In this document: positions 35,468 through 46,794 of the stretch, in pieces
Position numbering within the stretch: position 1 is the first letter of the stretch
Layout of the letters: each line of letters opens with the position of its first letter
Assembly: GCF_002127325.2 (NCBI RefSeq)
Contig: NC_035436.2
Location: 28,919,163-28,983,162 of the forward strand
From: Helianthus annuus
Lineage: Eukaryota; Streptophyta; Magnoliopsida; Asterales; Asteraceae
Length of the DNA: 64,000 bases
Reading direction: 5' to 3'
Position numbers and translations under genes: made by a program
Notes under the pieces: generated by a model
What the model was told of the DNA's origin: nothing
Database searches by the model: none
The model's input: the letters and a program-made list of their open reading frames with translations, nothing else

Positions 35468-37533
35468 TGTAACACCCCTAAAAATATCACAAGCGGAGGC
35501 ACCGCGGGAGGTGCGACACATCAGAGTACGAGCCACCAATCACATTGAACCACACAAGTATTTAAATAAACATGACATTAATTAACCAAGCAAGTCCAAT
35601 TCCAACGTTAAATCCAAAAGATATGTTTAGCGGAAGCATAAGTGAAATAATATCCATTTGTTTAAAGTTTCAAAACCACCAAGTCAACTGTTTGATCAAA
35701 AGCCACGATCCATGACCACTCCAGCACTCCCAGATAGCAAGTCCATGTCTCCAACCCAAACGACCTGCAAGCATGCAGACAAGTGTGTCAGACGACGCTG
35801 GTGAGTTCAAGTTTTGTTATCGTGTTTTGTTACCAGATGTATGTTAAGCCGATTCAACGTTGTGATACGATGTTGCTTATAACATGCTAGATACCCTAGG
35901 GAGTGTGCCCATATGTATCCGGGGAGTGTGCCCCTTAATAACCTGGAAGTGTGTCCAGTCCCCAATGCCCCTAACCAAGCATTAGTAACGATGCCCAGAT
36001 AATTAGTTCACGCCCGTCCTTACAGCCCGGTGTGAGGTGTCAAACCTAATAGCGCTATCAACTAATTACCCCATTGCCCTACAGGCAATCCGATAATGAT
36101 TGATTCCATGTTCAATAACCAAAACCCAATTTAACTGTTTACCCAAGATTCTCTTCCAAATGTTTACCAGTTGTCCCAAACCACCAGGACGCATGCTTGA
36201 GAAATGCAGTGAACTCACCTGGGGTTGCTCGGTATGATACACAACAGTTCAATTTAGCTACAAAGTGATCAACCACGTCCTATCACAGTTATCATACCAA
36301 TCAGATTCGTACGCTAGTATTGCACGTATGTTCCACACATATAGTAACAAGTTGTGTACAAGGATTGATCATCATGTTCACGTATAAGCATGGCAGTTCT
36401 ACAGTAACTTCACATAAGTAAAGTCCAAATACGCGGCCCAATCAATTGGGCTGGTAACAGTGGGCCAGTCCAATAACAGGGTGTGCATGTTCTCGGTCTC
36501 GAGTCGAGACTAGCAATCTCGAGTCGAGACTAGTCGGTCTCGGGTTATATTGATTTCGAAGTCTCGAGTCGCAACAGGGAGTTCTCGAGTTGTCATGTTC
36601 TAGTCGAGACTACACGGTCTCGAGTCGTAATCGGACCCGCAACCGTGGTTTCGGTTCATGCTGCTTTGTGTTGCTAATGTGGTCTCGAGTCGAGACTAGA
36701 AGTTCCCGATTCGAAATCTCTTGTCGAGACAAGGTGTGTAACTGACTTCCTGATTTGTAGTCCATGATTTCCGTAACAAGTTGTAAACAGATTTGGCAGT
36801 TTCAAATCAAATCAATTAACAGTTTTTGCTATAATCCAAACGAATCAAACAACAGTTTTTATCCAGAATCATGCATGTTCATATCGTTATCAAGAACCAA
36901 TAATCCCGAAATCAACCAAACATTCGATCAGACCATTAACATCTAACTCATGGTTATCAATCTATCATGCAATCGTTAATAATATCAGCAGACTAATCAC
37001 CCTATCGAAACCGTGCATATCATACACATACAGTCGGTTATATTTATTCCTTCGGTACTAATCATGCAATCCCATTAATAATCATATCAACACATAATCA
37101 TTCATACCAACACATAATCATTCATATCCACATGTAAGCCAGATAACAATGAAAACACTAACCGGTTGGTAGAATAGTTTCGAAGGAACAAGAGCTTCGA
37201 GAGAGAGGAGTGTTCGGCTGCCTATAGTTTCGATCGAGAGAGATTATGTGTGTTCCTTGTTGCACAAATTAGAAGCCAAACCCTAAAGGTGTATGCTTGT
37301 AACCGTATAAGAAGGGAGTGGGCCGAATCCCTGCTTGGGCCGCCCCAGGGTCTCGAGTCCAACAACATGGACCGAATGGGTTGCGTAGGCAAGTGGGTTG
37401 TGTACTCGGGTTATGTAACATATAAACATTCATGCACACTTTCACACAAAACTCGGATAACATGTTATTCAAATAAAATTCGCATAATCACGTAACGTTA
37501 CACAAGGACAGGTTCGAAATACGAGTTGTCACA
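35468..37533 (-). repeat. 5' LTR of inner chromovirus
   Basis: Same length (2066 bp) as 26835-28900 with about 20 substitutions and no indel seen. Near-palindromic TCTCGAGTCGAGAC words lie at 36493-36734. Confidence 0.92.
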
Positions 37534-37538
37534 GATTG

Positions 37539-38103
37539 AGTGTGTAAAAGTGTGTTTAAAAACAAAAATTTATGTTACTGGACGTCTGGACACGGCCCCG
37601 TGCTCGATGAGTATGACCCTGTGTTCAGAGTGCCAGTAAGAAACTTACAGAAGGTGGACACGGGGGCGTGTCGGCTGGACACGACCCCGTGTCTGGCAAA
37701 AATCTGCAGAATTTAGACAAACAGCAGGTCTGGGGTAATGGACACGGGGGCGTCTCGGCTAGACACGACCCCGTGTAGACAATCTGCAAGGGTGTAAAAC
37801 AGGTTCCTGGCTTCGGTTTTTCTATCCCGGCTTTAGTGGAACTAATGTTTAGTGCTCTAAGCCTCATATATACCTGTTTTATCAATAAATACTACACCAA
37901 ACCATAACAAGCATCCTAAATTACCATTGTTCAAACATCCACGTCACAAGTTAATAAAAAGAAAAGAAAAATGCATAAATTAAAAAGAGTTAAAGAAAGT
38001 AAATTGTTCAACACACGGCACGCATGCCGGAAATTGTTCATGAGATAAGAGGGGTTAACCTAAGAAACCTCCAACCAGCTGATCCTACCTCCACTCCACC
38101 CGC
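37539..38103 (-). other. Athila-like element, non-coding segment downstream of env-like ORF
   Basis: At 37582-37790 it holds three two-part CACGG..CCGTG words in both orientations, the same word found in this element's LTRs. Otherwise no feature. Confidence 0.5.
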
Positions 38104-39261
38104 TTAGTCCATATCCTTGTCTTCATCGTCATCGCCTCCTCTGTGCCCCGCCATGTACTCCCGGATGTTCCCGATGTCAACATGTATGTCGGATAAGTTT
38201 CTCTCTATTGCTCCGACCCGGGTGTACGTGTTGCTAGCCATATTGTAGGTGTTCCTGGTGCACATGAGGTTTTCCTGCAACAAATCATGTAAACTTTGAA
38301 AATTAGGAAAACCGCCTCCTTAAGAGGAGGACTGGCCCAGATCACCCTGGGGCGGGTACTGGTACTGAGGAGGAGGTTGGAAATGTGGAGCGTGTAAGAC
38401 GAGTGCCTCTTGCGGGTTCCATGCATGCCCCTGGACTCTTTGGAAGCTAACCGTCCCGTCATCTGCCTCATAAATCATGTTCGTTGAGCGGCAGATGACC
38501 ATGCCCACTCTTCCCGACCATGGGCTCTTTTCGAAAGATCTGGGCATGTTCACGAAATGCTTGAAGAGACGGTATATCCACCCTCCAAAGAAGATAGGAG
38601 TCGGGGGAGTAGCAAGCTGGTTCCAATGCATGTTTCGGAGCAGGAGGTATGGAACATCAAGGTTGGTGTGGGTACGAATGCGATGAAGGACTAGTAGATC
38701 CCTTAAACCTACAACACCGCTGCTATCGTGCCACTGACTAAGAGAATAATTGAGGACCCTGTGAATGTAGCGGTAAAGAGGGTCCCTCAACTTAGTGCTC
38801 TTAGTGCTGCTGGGATTGTAGATGCCTTCTCCAATTTGAGCCCAAGCAGCTTGGCGGTCACTTTCCTTGAACTCACGTAGACCGCCGGTGTTTTCTTCAT
38901 CCCCCGCATCTTCATCCGCATACAACCCAACTATCGACCCAAACTGTGCTATAGAGATTGAGTACCTAGTTCCTCCACACCAGAATTCTACCCCATCATT
39001 ATCGAATGGATCAGCTCTTATTTTGAAAGAAAATGTGCTGTAGAATTCCAGGTTATATTCATGGACTGAACGAAGTCGAGTGCACAGAGCGGCTCTCAGC
39101 GGGCTGGTGACTGGGTTGTTGAATCGGTCAAGCTGGTTCACTGCTCCTAAAAGATCCATGCATACTTGTCGTGGGTATTCCTCCGGCCTGGTTCTAAGCA
39201 CATCGTATCTTGCTTTAGCATCCAATTCATTTGCATTGAACCGAGTGAACTTCTTGGCCAT
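38104..39261 (-). pseudogene. Athila env-like / ORF-1-type protein with one in-frame stop
   Basis: ATG at 39261 gives MAKKFTRFNANELDAKARYD and runs 313 codons to TAA at 38320-38322. The same frame continues (GGGFPNFQSLHDLL) to a stop at 38104-38106, for 384 residues if the TAA were sense. Motifs RSVHEYNLEFYSTFSF, GTRYSISIAQFGSIVGLY and RVGMVICRS match the Athila ORF-1 family that fills the env position downstream of integrase. No clear signal peptide or transmembrane segment is visible, so the env label reflects position only. The base before the ATG ends a strong splice acceptor (TTTTCTTTCAG), consistent with expression from a spliced mRNA, as known for some plant env-class elements. Confidence 0.8.
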
Positions 39262-39274
39262 CTGAAAGAAAACA
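39262..39274 (-). promoter_or_regulatory. Splice acceptor abutting env-like ORF start
   Basis: On the minus strand GTTTTCTTTCAG is followed directly by ATGGCC. The pyrimidine-rich tract and CAG fit a plant 3' splice site. Confidence 0.6.
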
Positions 39275-40095
39275 CCAAACAATTAGCAAGAAACAGTGAA
39301 ATTTTCAGAGAAAACTGAAAACAGTCGGCTGAACACGCCCCCGTGTTCAGCGGACACGACCCATGTTGAACTGATATTCGCTGGACACGCCCCCGTGTTC
39401 AGCGAACACGACCCCGTGTCCAGACATCTGTTTCCCAAAAATCTTATTTTTCGACCCGGTCCAGAAAACTTGAAAATTTTTGGTCCAGTAGGGGCGGTTT
39501 TCCCCGAAAATGAAACCCCAAGTGCCGTTTTTCGCAAAACAAACCGTTTACCCCTTCAATTTCATCTTTTTCAGTTCAAAAACAAGGGTTTGGGGTTTTT
39601 GTGAGAAATCGGGCACATCTATGAACAATACAAGTGGATTTACTTCCTATAACATGAATCTAAATTAATGCTAACAGATTTATGCAAAAATTTGAGGTTC
39701 AATCTGGTTCAAGTTGAAGAACCCTAAATTTTCCCCAAATCTGGATGTTATACTACATGCAAATGCTTAATCTAACTACTAATGATGATAGAATCATACC
39801 TTGGTGTTGTTAGGAGTAGAGGAGACGTCAAAATCGTGTAGAAAAATCGCCTGAACCAGAGAGTGTTCGGGGAAACGGGGCGTGTGGAATGAAGAAACTG
39901 TTTAGAAAAGGGGGTTTAATCCTGACAGTTGCGCGGACACGGCCCCGTGTCGGGCAATTTTTTTGAAATTTTTTTAGTGCTCGTGTGAGTGCCCTGTTTT
40001 CCCAAAACTTGATTAGAAGACTTACCGATTTAGATGTCAACCCACTTGTTCGTAACTTACCAGGTATGATGTTGATGCTTTTATTCTTCGACCGT
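39275..40095 (-). other. Athila-like element, spacer between integrase and env-like ORF
   Basis: No coding similarity. CACG-type words at 39325-39425 and 39932-39955. By position this would be the 3' part of an intron for a spliced env-like mRNA. Confidence 0.5.
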
Positions 40096-43000
40096 TTAAA
40101 GCGAGATCTCTTCCTCCTCATCCTCAATGAATCCTTGATACAGCTTTAGCCGTTGGCCATTGAATTTGAATGGAATTCCATTTCGAGATTTAATTTCGAC
40201 TGCACCGTGGGGGAAAATATGGTTGATGGAAAAAGGTCTGACCACCTAGACTTTAATTTACCAGGATACAATCAAAGTTGTGAATTAAACAAAAGAACTT
40301 GATCTCCTACCCGAAATTCATTAGGTTTAATATGTTTATCATGCATATTTTTCATTCTTTCCTTATAAATTTCGGAGTTAGAATATGCATAATTCCTTAG
40401 TTCTTCTAACTCATTTAATTGACACAATCAATTCTTACCGGCAAATTCTACATCCAAGTTTACATTTTTAATTGCCCAGTAGGCTTTGTGTGCTATTTCT
40501 ACCGGCAAATGACAACTTTTTCCATAGACTAGCTTATATGGGGTTGTACCTATTGTTGTTTTATAAGCAGTTCGAAAAGCCCATAAAGCATCATCTAATT
40601 TATCGGCCCATTCCTTTTTATTTAACCCTACGGTTTTTCGAGTATTCTTTTTAAACCTCTATTAGTCACTTCGGCTTGTCCTTTTGTTTGAGGGTGATAT
40701 GCTGTTGAGACCCGATGATAGACCCCATACGTTGTCAAAAAATTTTCGAGTTGATGGTTACAAAAATGGGTATCTCTATCACTTATCAATGCTTTTGGTG
40801 TGCCAAAACGAGAGAATAATTTTTTCAGAAATCTTACCACGACTCTTCCATCATTTGTTGGAAGTGCCTCAGCCTCGACCCATTTAGACAAGTAATCTAC
40901 CGCCACAAGTATATATTTGTTTCCTTTTGACGGTGGGAAGTGTCCCATAAAGTCGAGTCCCCACACATCAAAAATTTCACAAACAAGAATGCCATTTTGT
41001 GGCATTTAGTTTTTGGAAGAAATATTACCTGAACGTTGGCAAGCATCACATGTCTTTACAAGACTTTGTGCGTCTTTGTAAATGGTTGGCCAATAAAATC
41101 CTGAATCAAATACCTTTCGTGCGGTACTAGCGCCACCATGATGTCCTCCGTATGGACCTTCATGACAATGGTGGAGAATTCTTCTTACTTCACTACCATG
41201 TACGCATCGGCGGATGAGTTGATCAGCACACATTTTGAAAAGATAAGGATACGCCCAAAAATAATGCTTCACATCGGCTAAGAATTTTTTTCTTTGATGA
41301 TGTGGCCAACCTTTCACGACTATACCGCTAGCTAGGTAGTTAGCATAGTCGGCGTACCATGGCTCTTCTCGGTATTCCACCATTTCCAGGGACTTCGTTG
41401 GAATTTTTTAATTGATTTGCTCATCCCTGGTTGCTTCCAAAGCTGGGTCTTCCAAGCGCGAAAGATGATCTGCTGCGGTGTTTTCTGCTCCTCTTTTGTC
41501 TTTGATTTCAATATCAAATTCTTGGAGGAGTAGAATCCACCAAATCAAACGCGATTTAGCATCCTGTTTCTTGAAGAGATATCGAATGGTTGCATGATCT
41601 GTATAGACTATTGTTTTAGAAAGAACAAGATAAGAACGAAATTTATCAAAAGCAAATACCACAGCTAGTAACTCTTTTTCTGTTGTGTAATTTTCTTGTG
41701 CATCGTTAAGTGTTTTACTAGCATAATAAATTGGGTGAAAATGCTTTTCTTTTCTTTGTCCCAAGACAGCTCCAACTGTAAAGTCACTTGCATCACACAT
41801 GATTTCGAAAGATAGTTTCCAATCAGGCGCTATCATGATAGGTGCATTGACTAGCATTTCTTTTAGTGTTAGAAATGCTTGATTGCAATCCTTGTCAAAG
41901 AGGGGCATCTTTCTCAAGTAGTTTTGTTAGAGGTCTTGAAATTTTAGAAGAGTCTTTGATAAATCGCCTATAAAATCCGGCATGCCCTAGGAAACTTCTG
42001 ATAGCTCTAACGGAGGATGGGGGTGGTAATCGAGAAATATTGTCTATTTTGGCTCGATCGACCTCCATTCCCTCGCTTGAGATTTTGTGACCGAGTACTA
42101 TTCCCTCCGTTACCATGAAATGTCATTTGTCCCAATTAAGGGTGAGGTTAGTTTCCTCACATCGGGATAGCATTTGTTCGAGGTTATCGAGGCATTGGTC
42201 ATATGAATCTCCAAAGATAGAAAAGTCATCCATGAAGACTTCCATTGTCTTTTCTATCATATCATGGAAAATGGCCACCATGCAACGTTGGAAGGTTGTG
42301 GGGGCATTACATAGACCAAATGGCATGCGTCGATAAGAAAAAGTTCCATAGGGACATATAAATGTTGTCTTTTCTTGTTCTTAGGGTGCTATCGGGATTT
42401 GAAAGTAACCTGAAAAACCATCCAAGAAACAATAAAATTTATGACCAGATAATCTCTCTAACATTTGATCAATGAAGGGTAAAGGAAAGTGATCTTTCCT
42501 TGTTGCTTCATTTAATCGACGATAAACTATACACACTCTCCATCCTTTGACGGTTCTCGTTGGTATTAATTCATTTTTCTCGTTAGTTATTACCATCATA
42601 CATCCTTTCTTTGGAACTACTTAGACGGGACTTACCCAAGGACTATCGGAAATTGGGTAAATGAGTCCGGCGTCAAGTAGTTTGATGACCACGTTTTTAA
42701 CCACTTCTTGGACATTTGGATTTACTCTACATTGTAGTTGTATTACCGATTTGTAGTCATCATTCATTAAAATTTTGTGCGTGCACATGGAAGGACTTAT
42801 TCCTTTAATATCTACAAGCTTCCAAGCGATCGCATTTTTGTGTTTTTTCAAAAGTATAATTAATTTTTCTTTTTCTAAACTATTTAACTTAGACGAAATA
42901 ATTACAGGTGATTTACCATCTTTGTCTAGAAAAGCATATTCCAAACCTTTTGGAAGTTCTTTGAGCTCAAGAGGTAAGTCTTTTGAATAGAGATATTATT

Positions 43001-44419
43001 GTACTTCCGGTTATTTGGTTGCTCATTTTTATCAAGAACCATAGAAGTTTGTTCTATGGTTACCTCTTCTTCAACAAAGTGGTCAATCTCTTTACTTGTA
43101 TCAGGTGGTTCATCTTCATCTTCAATTAGGGGGTCATTATTGCCGAATGGATATTTCATTGAACGCTCAAGATCGACACTTTTTTTAAATGCCCCTAATT
43201 GAATAGAGAGATTATTGTACTTCCGGTTTTTCAAATCTTCGTGTGTTTTTACATAAGGTCGTCCTAACACTAGAGGAGCGTCATCAAGGATGACAAAATC
43301 GGTTGGGATTACCATTTGATTTGTTTAGACCAAGACATCCTCAACTATACCGATTGATTTTATTACTTTCCGATTAGATAGAAGAATGGGTATTTGAAGG
43401 GGAGAAAAATCACTAATACTTAATTTTTCGAAAATGTAGTTTGACATTATATTAACACAAAGATCTTTATCAATTGTGAGATTACTAATAAAGGAGTTTT
43501 GAAAAAAACATGGAACCGGTGTAATGTTAATTTCAAATGGGTCTTCTTTTATTAGCGCAGTTTGATCATTTGTTAAGTTAATGCTTACCGTTTCGTTAAT
43601 TTTAGTGTCAGTGTTTAACTCTTTTAAAAACATAGCATGAGTGGGTATTAAATAATGGTTTTCGAAAGAAGGTGACAAGAGATTAATTTCTTGAAAATTA
43701 GACTCTTCTTGAATTTTAACATTGTCGGACTCACCTTTTTTGTTGCTTAACTCATGTGTCGGCTTTTCACTTATTTGTTCTTCCATTTTCACATTTTTAA
43801 CTATTTCTTCTTTCTTACAAGTTAACTGTTCCCTTGCGCGGGACTCCTCTTCCCTTGCGCGAGATTCTTTTATGTAACGTTCAATAGTTTTAATGTGTTT
43901 TAGTATCTTTTCGGTGACTTCGGTGATAGAGTAAGGATCGGGATCCTCAAAGCTTGAATCCGGATGTTCGATCCTTGGTTCCTCATAGTACCTATATGAA
44001 GTAAATGGTTCGCACCATTGTTCTTCATTGTAAGCATATGATGGATAAGGGTCGTAATTTTGTTCTTCATAATACTCATATGATGTGGGTTGTTCACGCC
44101 ATGGTTCCTCATAATAAGCATATGAAGGTGGTGGCTCATATCTTGGTTCCTCAAAGTATGAGTGTGAAGGCTCGTACCTTGGTTCATCAAAATATGAGTA
44201 TGAGGGAGAAGGTTGATACCTTTGGTCTTCATAGGATGTGTATGAAGTCGATGGGTCGTACCTGGGCTCCTCATAGTAGGTGTATGAAGTGGATGGTTGA
44301 AATAAGTCACAATATTGTACCGAGTGCGGGTCACCACAAATGGTGCAATAGTCTTCCCTATAATCATCCTCCTCATAGGTGTAGTTGTAGCCTCCTAAGT
44401 ATTGATCCATAAGAATCAC
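40096..44419 (-). pseudogene. Athila-type gag-pol, degenerate
   Basis: From 44419 leftward: MILMDQYLGGYNYTYEEDD, a zinc finger CTICGDPHSVQYC, then about ten repeats like SYAYYEEPRYEP and a charged coiled-coil stretch. The protease region has LCVNIMSNYIFEKL and LVLGRP. RT has VCIVYRRLNEATRKDHFPLP, MPFGLCNAPTTFQ and catalytic FMDDFSIFGDSYD at about 42225. RNase H follows ([15 protein letters not shown]). The integrase finger is [13 protein letters not shown] to CDACQ, with the core [21 protein letters not shown] and GQAE. The integrase C-terminus continues to a stop near 40096. In-frame stops occur at about 43325, 42621, 42381, 42120 and 41006, and frameshifts near 42940 and 41910. Most of the usual N-terminal gag is missing: only about 380 bp separate the zinc-finger ORF from the primer site. 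Cannot encode a working polyprotein. Confidence 0.88.
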
Positions 44420-44785
44420 TCAGCAGACCACAACAGAGTCTCGGGACCAGAAAACAAAAATTAAACGGAAATAGAACCTGGACACGGCCCCGTGTTCAGT
44501 GAGCACGGCCCGTGTTCAGGATCTGTATCTGGGAGTTTAAATAAAAGTTACTGGTTTTGTGCAGCACGGGGGCGTGTTCAGTGAGCACGACCCTGTGTTC
44601 GGACTCTGTATCTGGGTGTTTTGAAAAAAATATGCAGCACGGCCCTGTGTTCAGTGAGTACGGCCCGTGTTCAACCTACTGTAAATGCAAAACTAACTAA
44701 AATGCAGAAAAATGTGCGCGCGTTTTGAAAAGTTTTTGGAAAACTGATTAGGCTGTCGATTTTAAGCTTTTTTAAAATCCTTGTG
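44420..44785 (-). other. Leader of Athila-like element
   Basis: At 44479-44680 it contains three two-part CACGG..CCGTG words; no ORF. Confidence 0.5.
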
Positions 44786-44803
44786 TCCCCGGCAACGGCG
44801 CCA
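44786..44803 (-). promoter_or_regulatory. Primer binding site complementary to Asp tRNA
   Basis: The complement is TGGCGCCGTTGCCGGGGA, 18 bases complementary to the 3' end of plant tRNA-Asp. It lies six bases inside the 5' LTR. This primer is characteristic of Athila/Tat elements. Confidence 0.93.
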
Positions 44804-44809
44804 AAAACT

Positions 44810-46559
44810 TGATGTGTGTGTGGTGTACTATATTTTTATGTATATTTTTAGCCCTTTTAAACCACTTTATTCAAGTTTTAAATTTATAAAACACGATATT
44901 TACTAACACTAAACACACATATAGGTACGTGCACCCATCGTGAGCGTAGTATAGTGTTGGTAAGATACCGAGGTCGTCCAAGGACACAAGAGCTTTTAAT
45001 ACCGGTTTATCCTCAACGTCTAATCAAATTAAAAATTTAGAAAAATGTTTTAAACTAGAAAATAAAAACTAAAATGCTGAAAATAAAAGTAAAATAAAAC
45101 AGATAGACAAGATGAATCACGTGGATCCGACTCGCCTTTAGTGTAAACTTTGATTATTTCCGCACTTTTGCATTTTTTAAGAGGTTATCTTAGTTATTGT
45201 AGTAGGCCCCTCTTTTGAAGGTGGCGTTACCCTCAACCCAGTAGTTTGAGTCAGCAAGGATACAATCCTAAAGGGTCGGATTATTGAAAGATAATTAGTT
45301 AAGTTATTAATGCGTAATGTGGTAGGCTCCTCTTTTGAAGATGACGTTATCCTCAGCTAAGTAGTCTGAGTCAGCAGGGATACAATCCTAAGTAGTCGGG
45401 TTAATATATTAATAGTAGTTTACATATGAGTGAATCAAGAAATTCGGATCCCCACCATCCAATACCGGTGGATATTGAAGGAGATCCTACTAAGCTTGAC
45501 CCAGCTCCTTGCGGGATCTATACACTGAACAAAGCAAGACTCTTTCCAACCCATTCCCTTAACCCCCGACTAGGTAACCAACATATTTCCGTATAGATTG
45601 TGGAGATATGAATGGTGTAAATCTTTTATTTTATATAGACAGTAAAATAACGCCAAGACACCACAGGCAAATGATAAGGAAGACTCACCTTCAACATAAG
45701 AAAACTAGTTATTAATACATAACCGAGTAAAAAGTGCGAAAAAATTAAAAATAAAAAGTATTACACTAAATGCTTGTTTTACCAAGTGATGTAAGAGACT
45801 TAGGCAAACATGGCCTTTGATTGCCAAGAACTTTTACGATCAATCTTGGATCCCGAGACTACTACACACACTCTATGATGGATGATGGATGATGGTGGTG
45901 GATGATGGTGTTATGGTGGTGGTGGAGTGTGGGTGAAGTGTGAGAGAGGTGGTTTGCCAAGGGATGATTTGCAAGTGAGCCAAGCACCCCTATTTATAGC
46001 CCGCACAGAAGCTCGGACATGGCCCCGTGTCCATTGGGCACGGCCCCGTGTCCATCCATCTTCTCTTTCTTCATTAAATGCAGTTTGTCTGCATTAGTTG
46101 ACCACGCCCCCATGTCCGCCGGGCATGACCCTGTGTGCAGAAGCGTATCTGTACTATCAAGATTTCCCTAGATTATGCGAATCTTAGAGTTGACCACGGC
46201 CCCGTGTCCGCTGGGCATGCCCCCATGGTGGGTGATAGAAGCTTCTACAACTTTGTCTTTTCTGCAGACACTTGGGCACGTCCCCGTGCTCATTGAGCAC
46301 GGGGCGTGTTCAGCCTTCTGTTCTCTTGTTTTTGCTTAGGAGGATGCTGTAGAGGGGTCGAGCTTGCCATGTTTATTCCTTTTCTTGTATTTATGTTAGA
46401 TTTATCTGTCTTTTTTGCTTCTTTTGTTCATTTGAGCTCATTTAATCCTGAAAATATAAAAGGAAGACAAAATCACACTTTTTCCAACATTAGTACAAAA
46501 AAATGGTTAGTTTTATGCCACAATTGATGAAATTTATATGTTGCATTTTGCACACATCA
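44810..46559 (-). repeat. 5' LTR of Athila-like element
   Basis: TGATGTGTGTG..CACACATCA, 1750 bp. Minus-strand TATA box (GCTATAAATA) at 45991-46000 with the CACG word array at 46015-46312 just upstream. Many substitutions and small indels relative to 23777-25505, including an expanded GGATGATGG run near 45880. Confidence 0.9.
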
Positions 46560-46794
46560 ATAACGAACATGAAGGAAGTTCAAACCGCTCAAAGAAGAAA
46601 ATGGTGGATCGTGATCGTATACATGCCAACGAAGTGTTAATAAACGATTATTTTCTAGAGATTCCGGTCTACAGTGCCGAAACGTTTAAAGATCGGTTTC
46701 GTTTACCAAAAGAATTATTTTTAAACATTGTTGGAGACATCGAAGCAACTGAAGAATGGTTTCAAGAAGGTTACGACGCGAGGGGCAAACCAAG
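46560..46794 (+). pseudogene. Harbinger transposase, middle piece
   Basis: Resumes exactly at the ATAAC TSD: SSNRSKKKMVDRDRIHANEV, LINDYFLEIPVYSAETFKDR, FRLPKELFLNIVGDIEA and EEWFQEGYDARGKPS. This is the N-terminal helix-turn-helix-like region of PIF/HARBI1-type transposases. Ends at the CCAAG target of the plus-strand chromovirus; the reading frame continues at 62141. Confidence 0.85.

Noticed and set aside
44786..44803. A tRNA-Asp gene
   Set aside because: Only the 18 bases complementary to the tRNA 3' end are present; it is a retrotransposon primer site.
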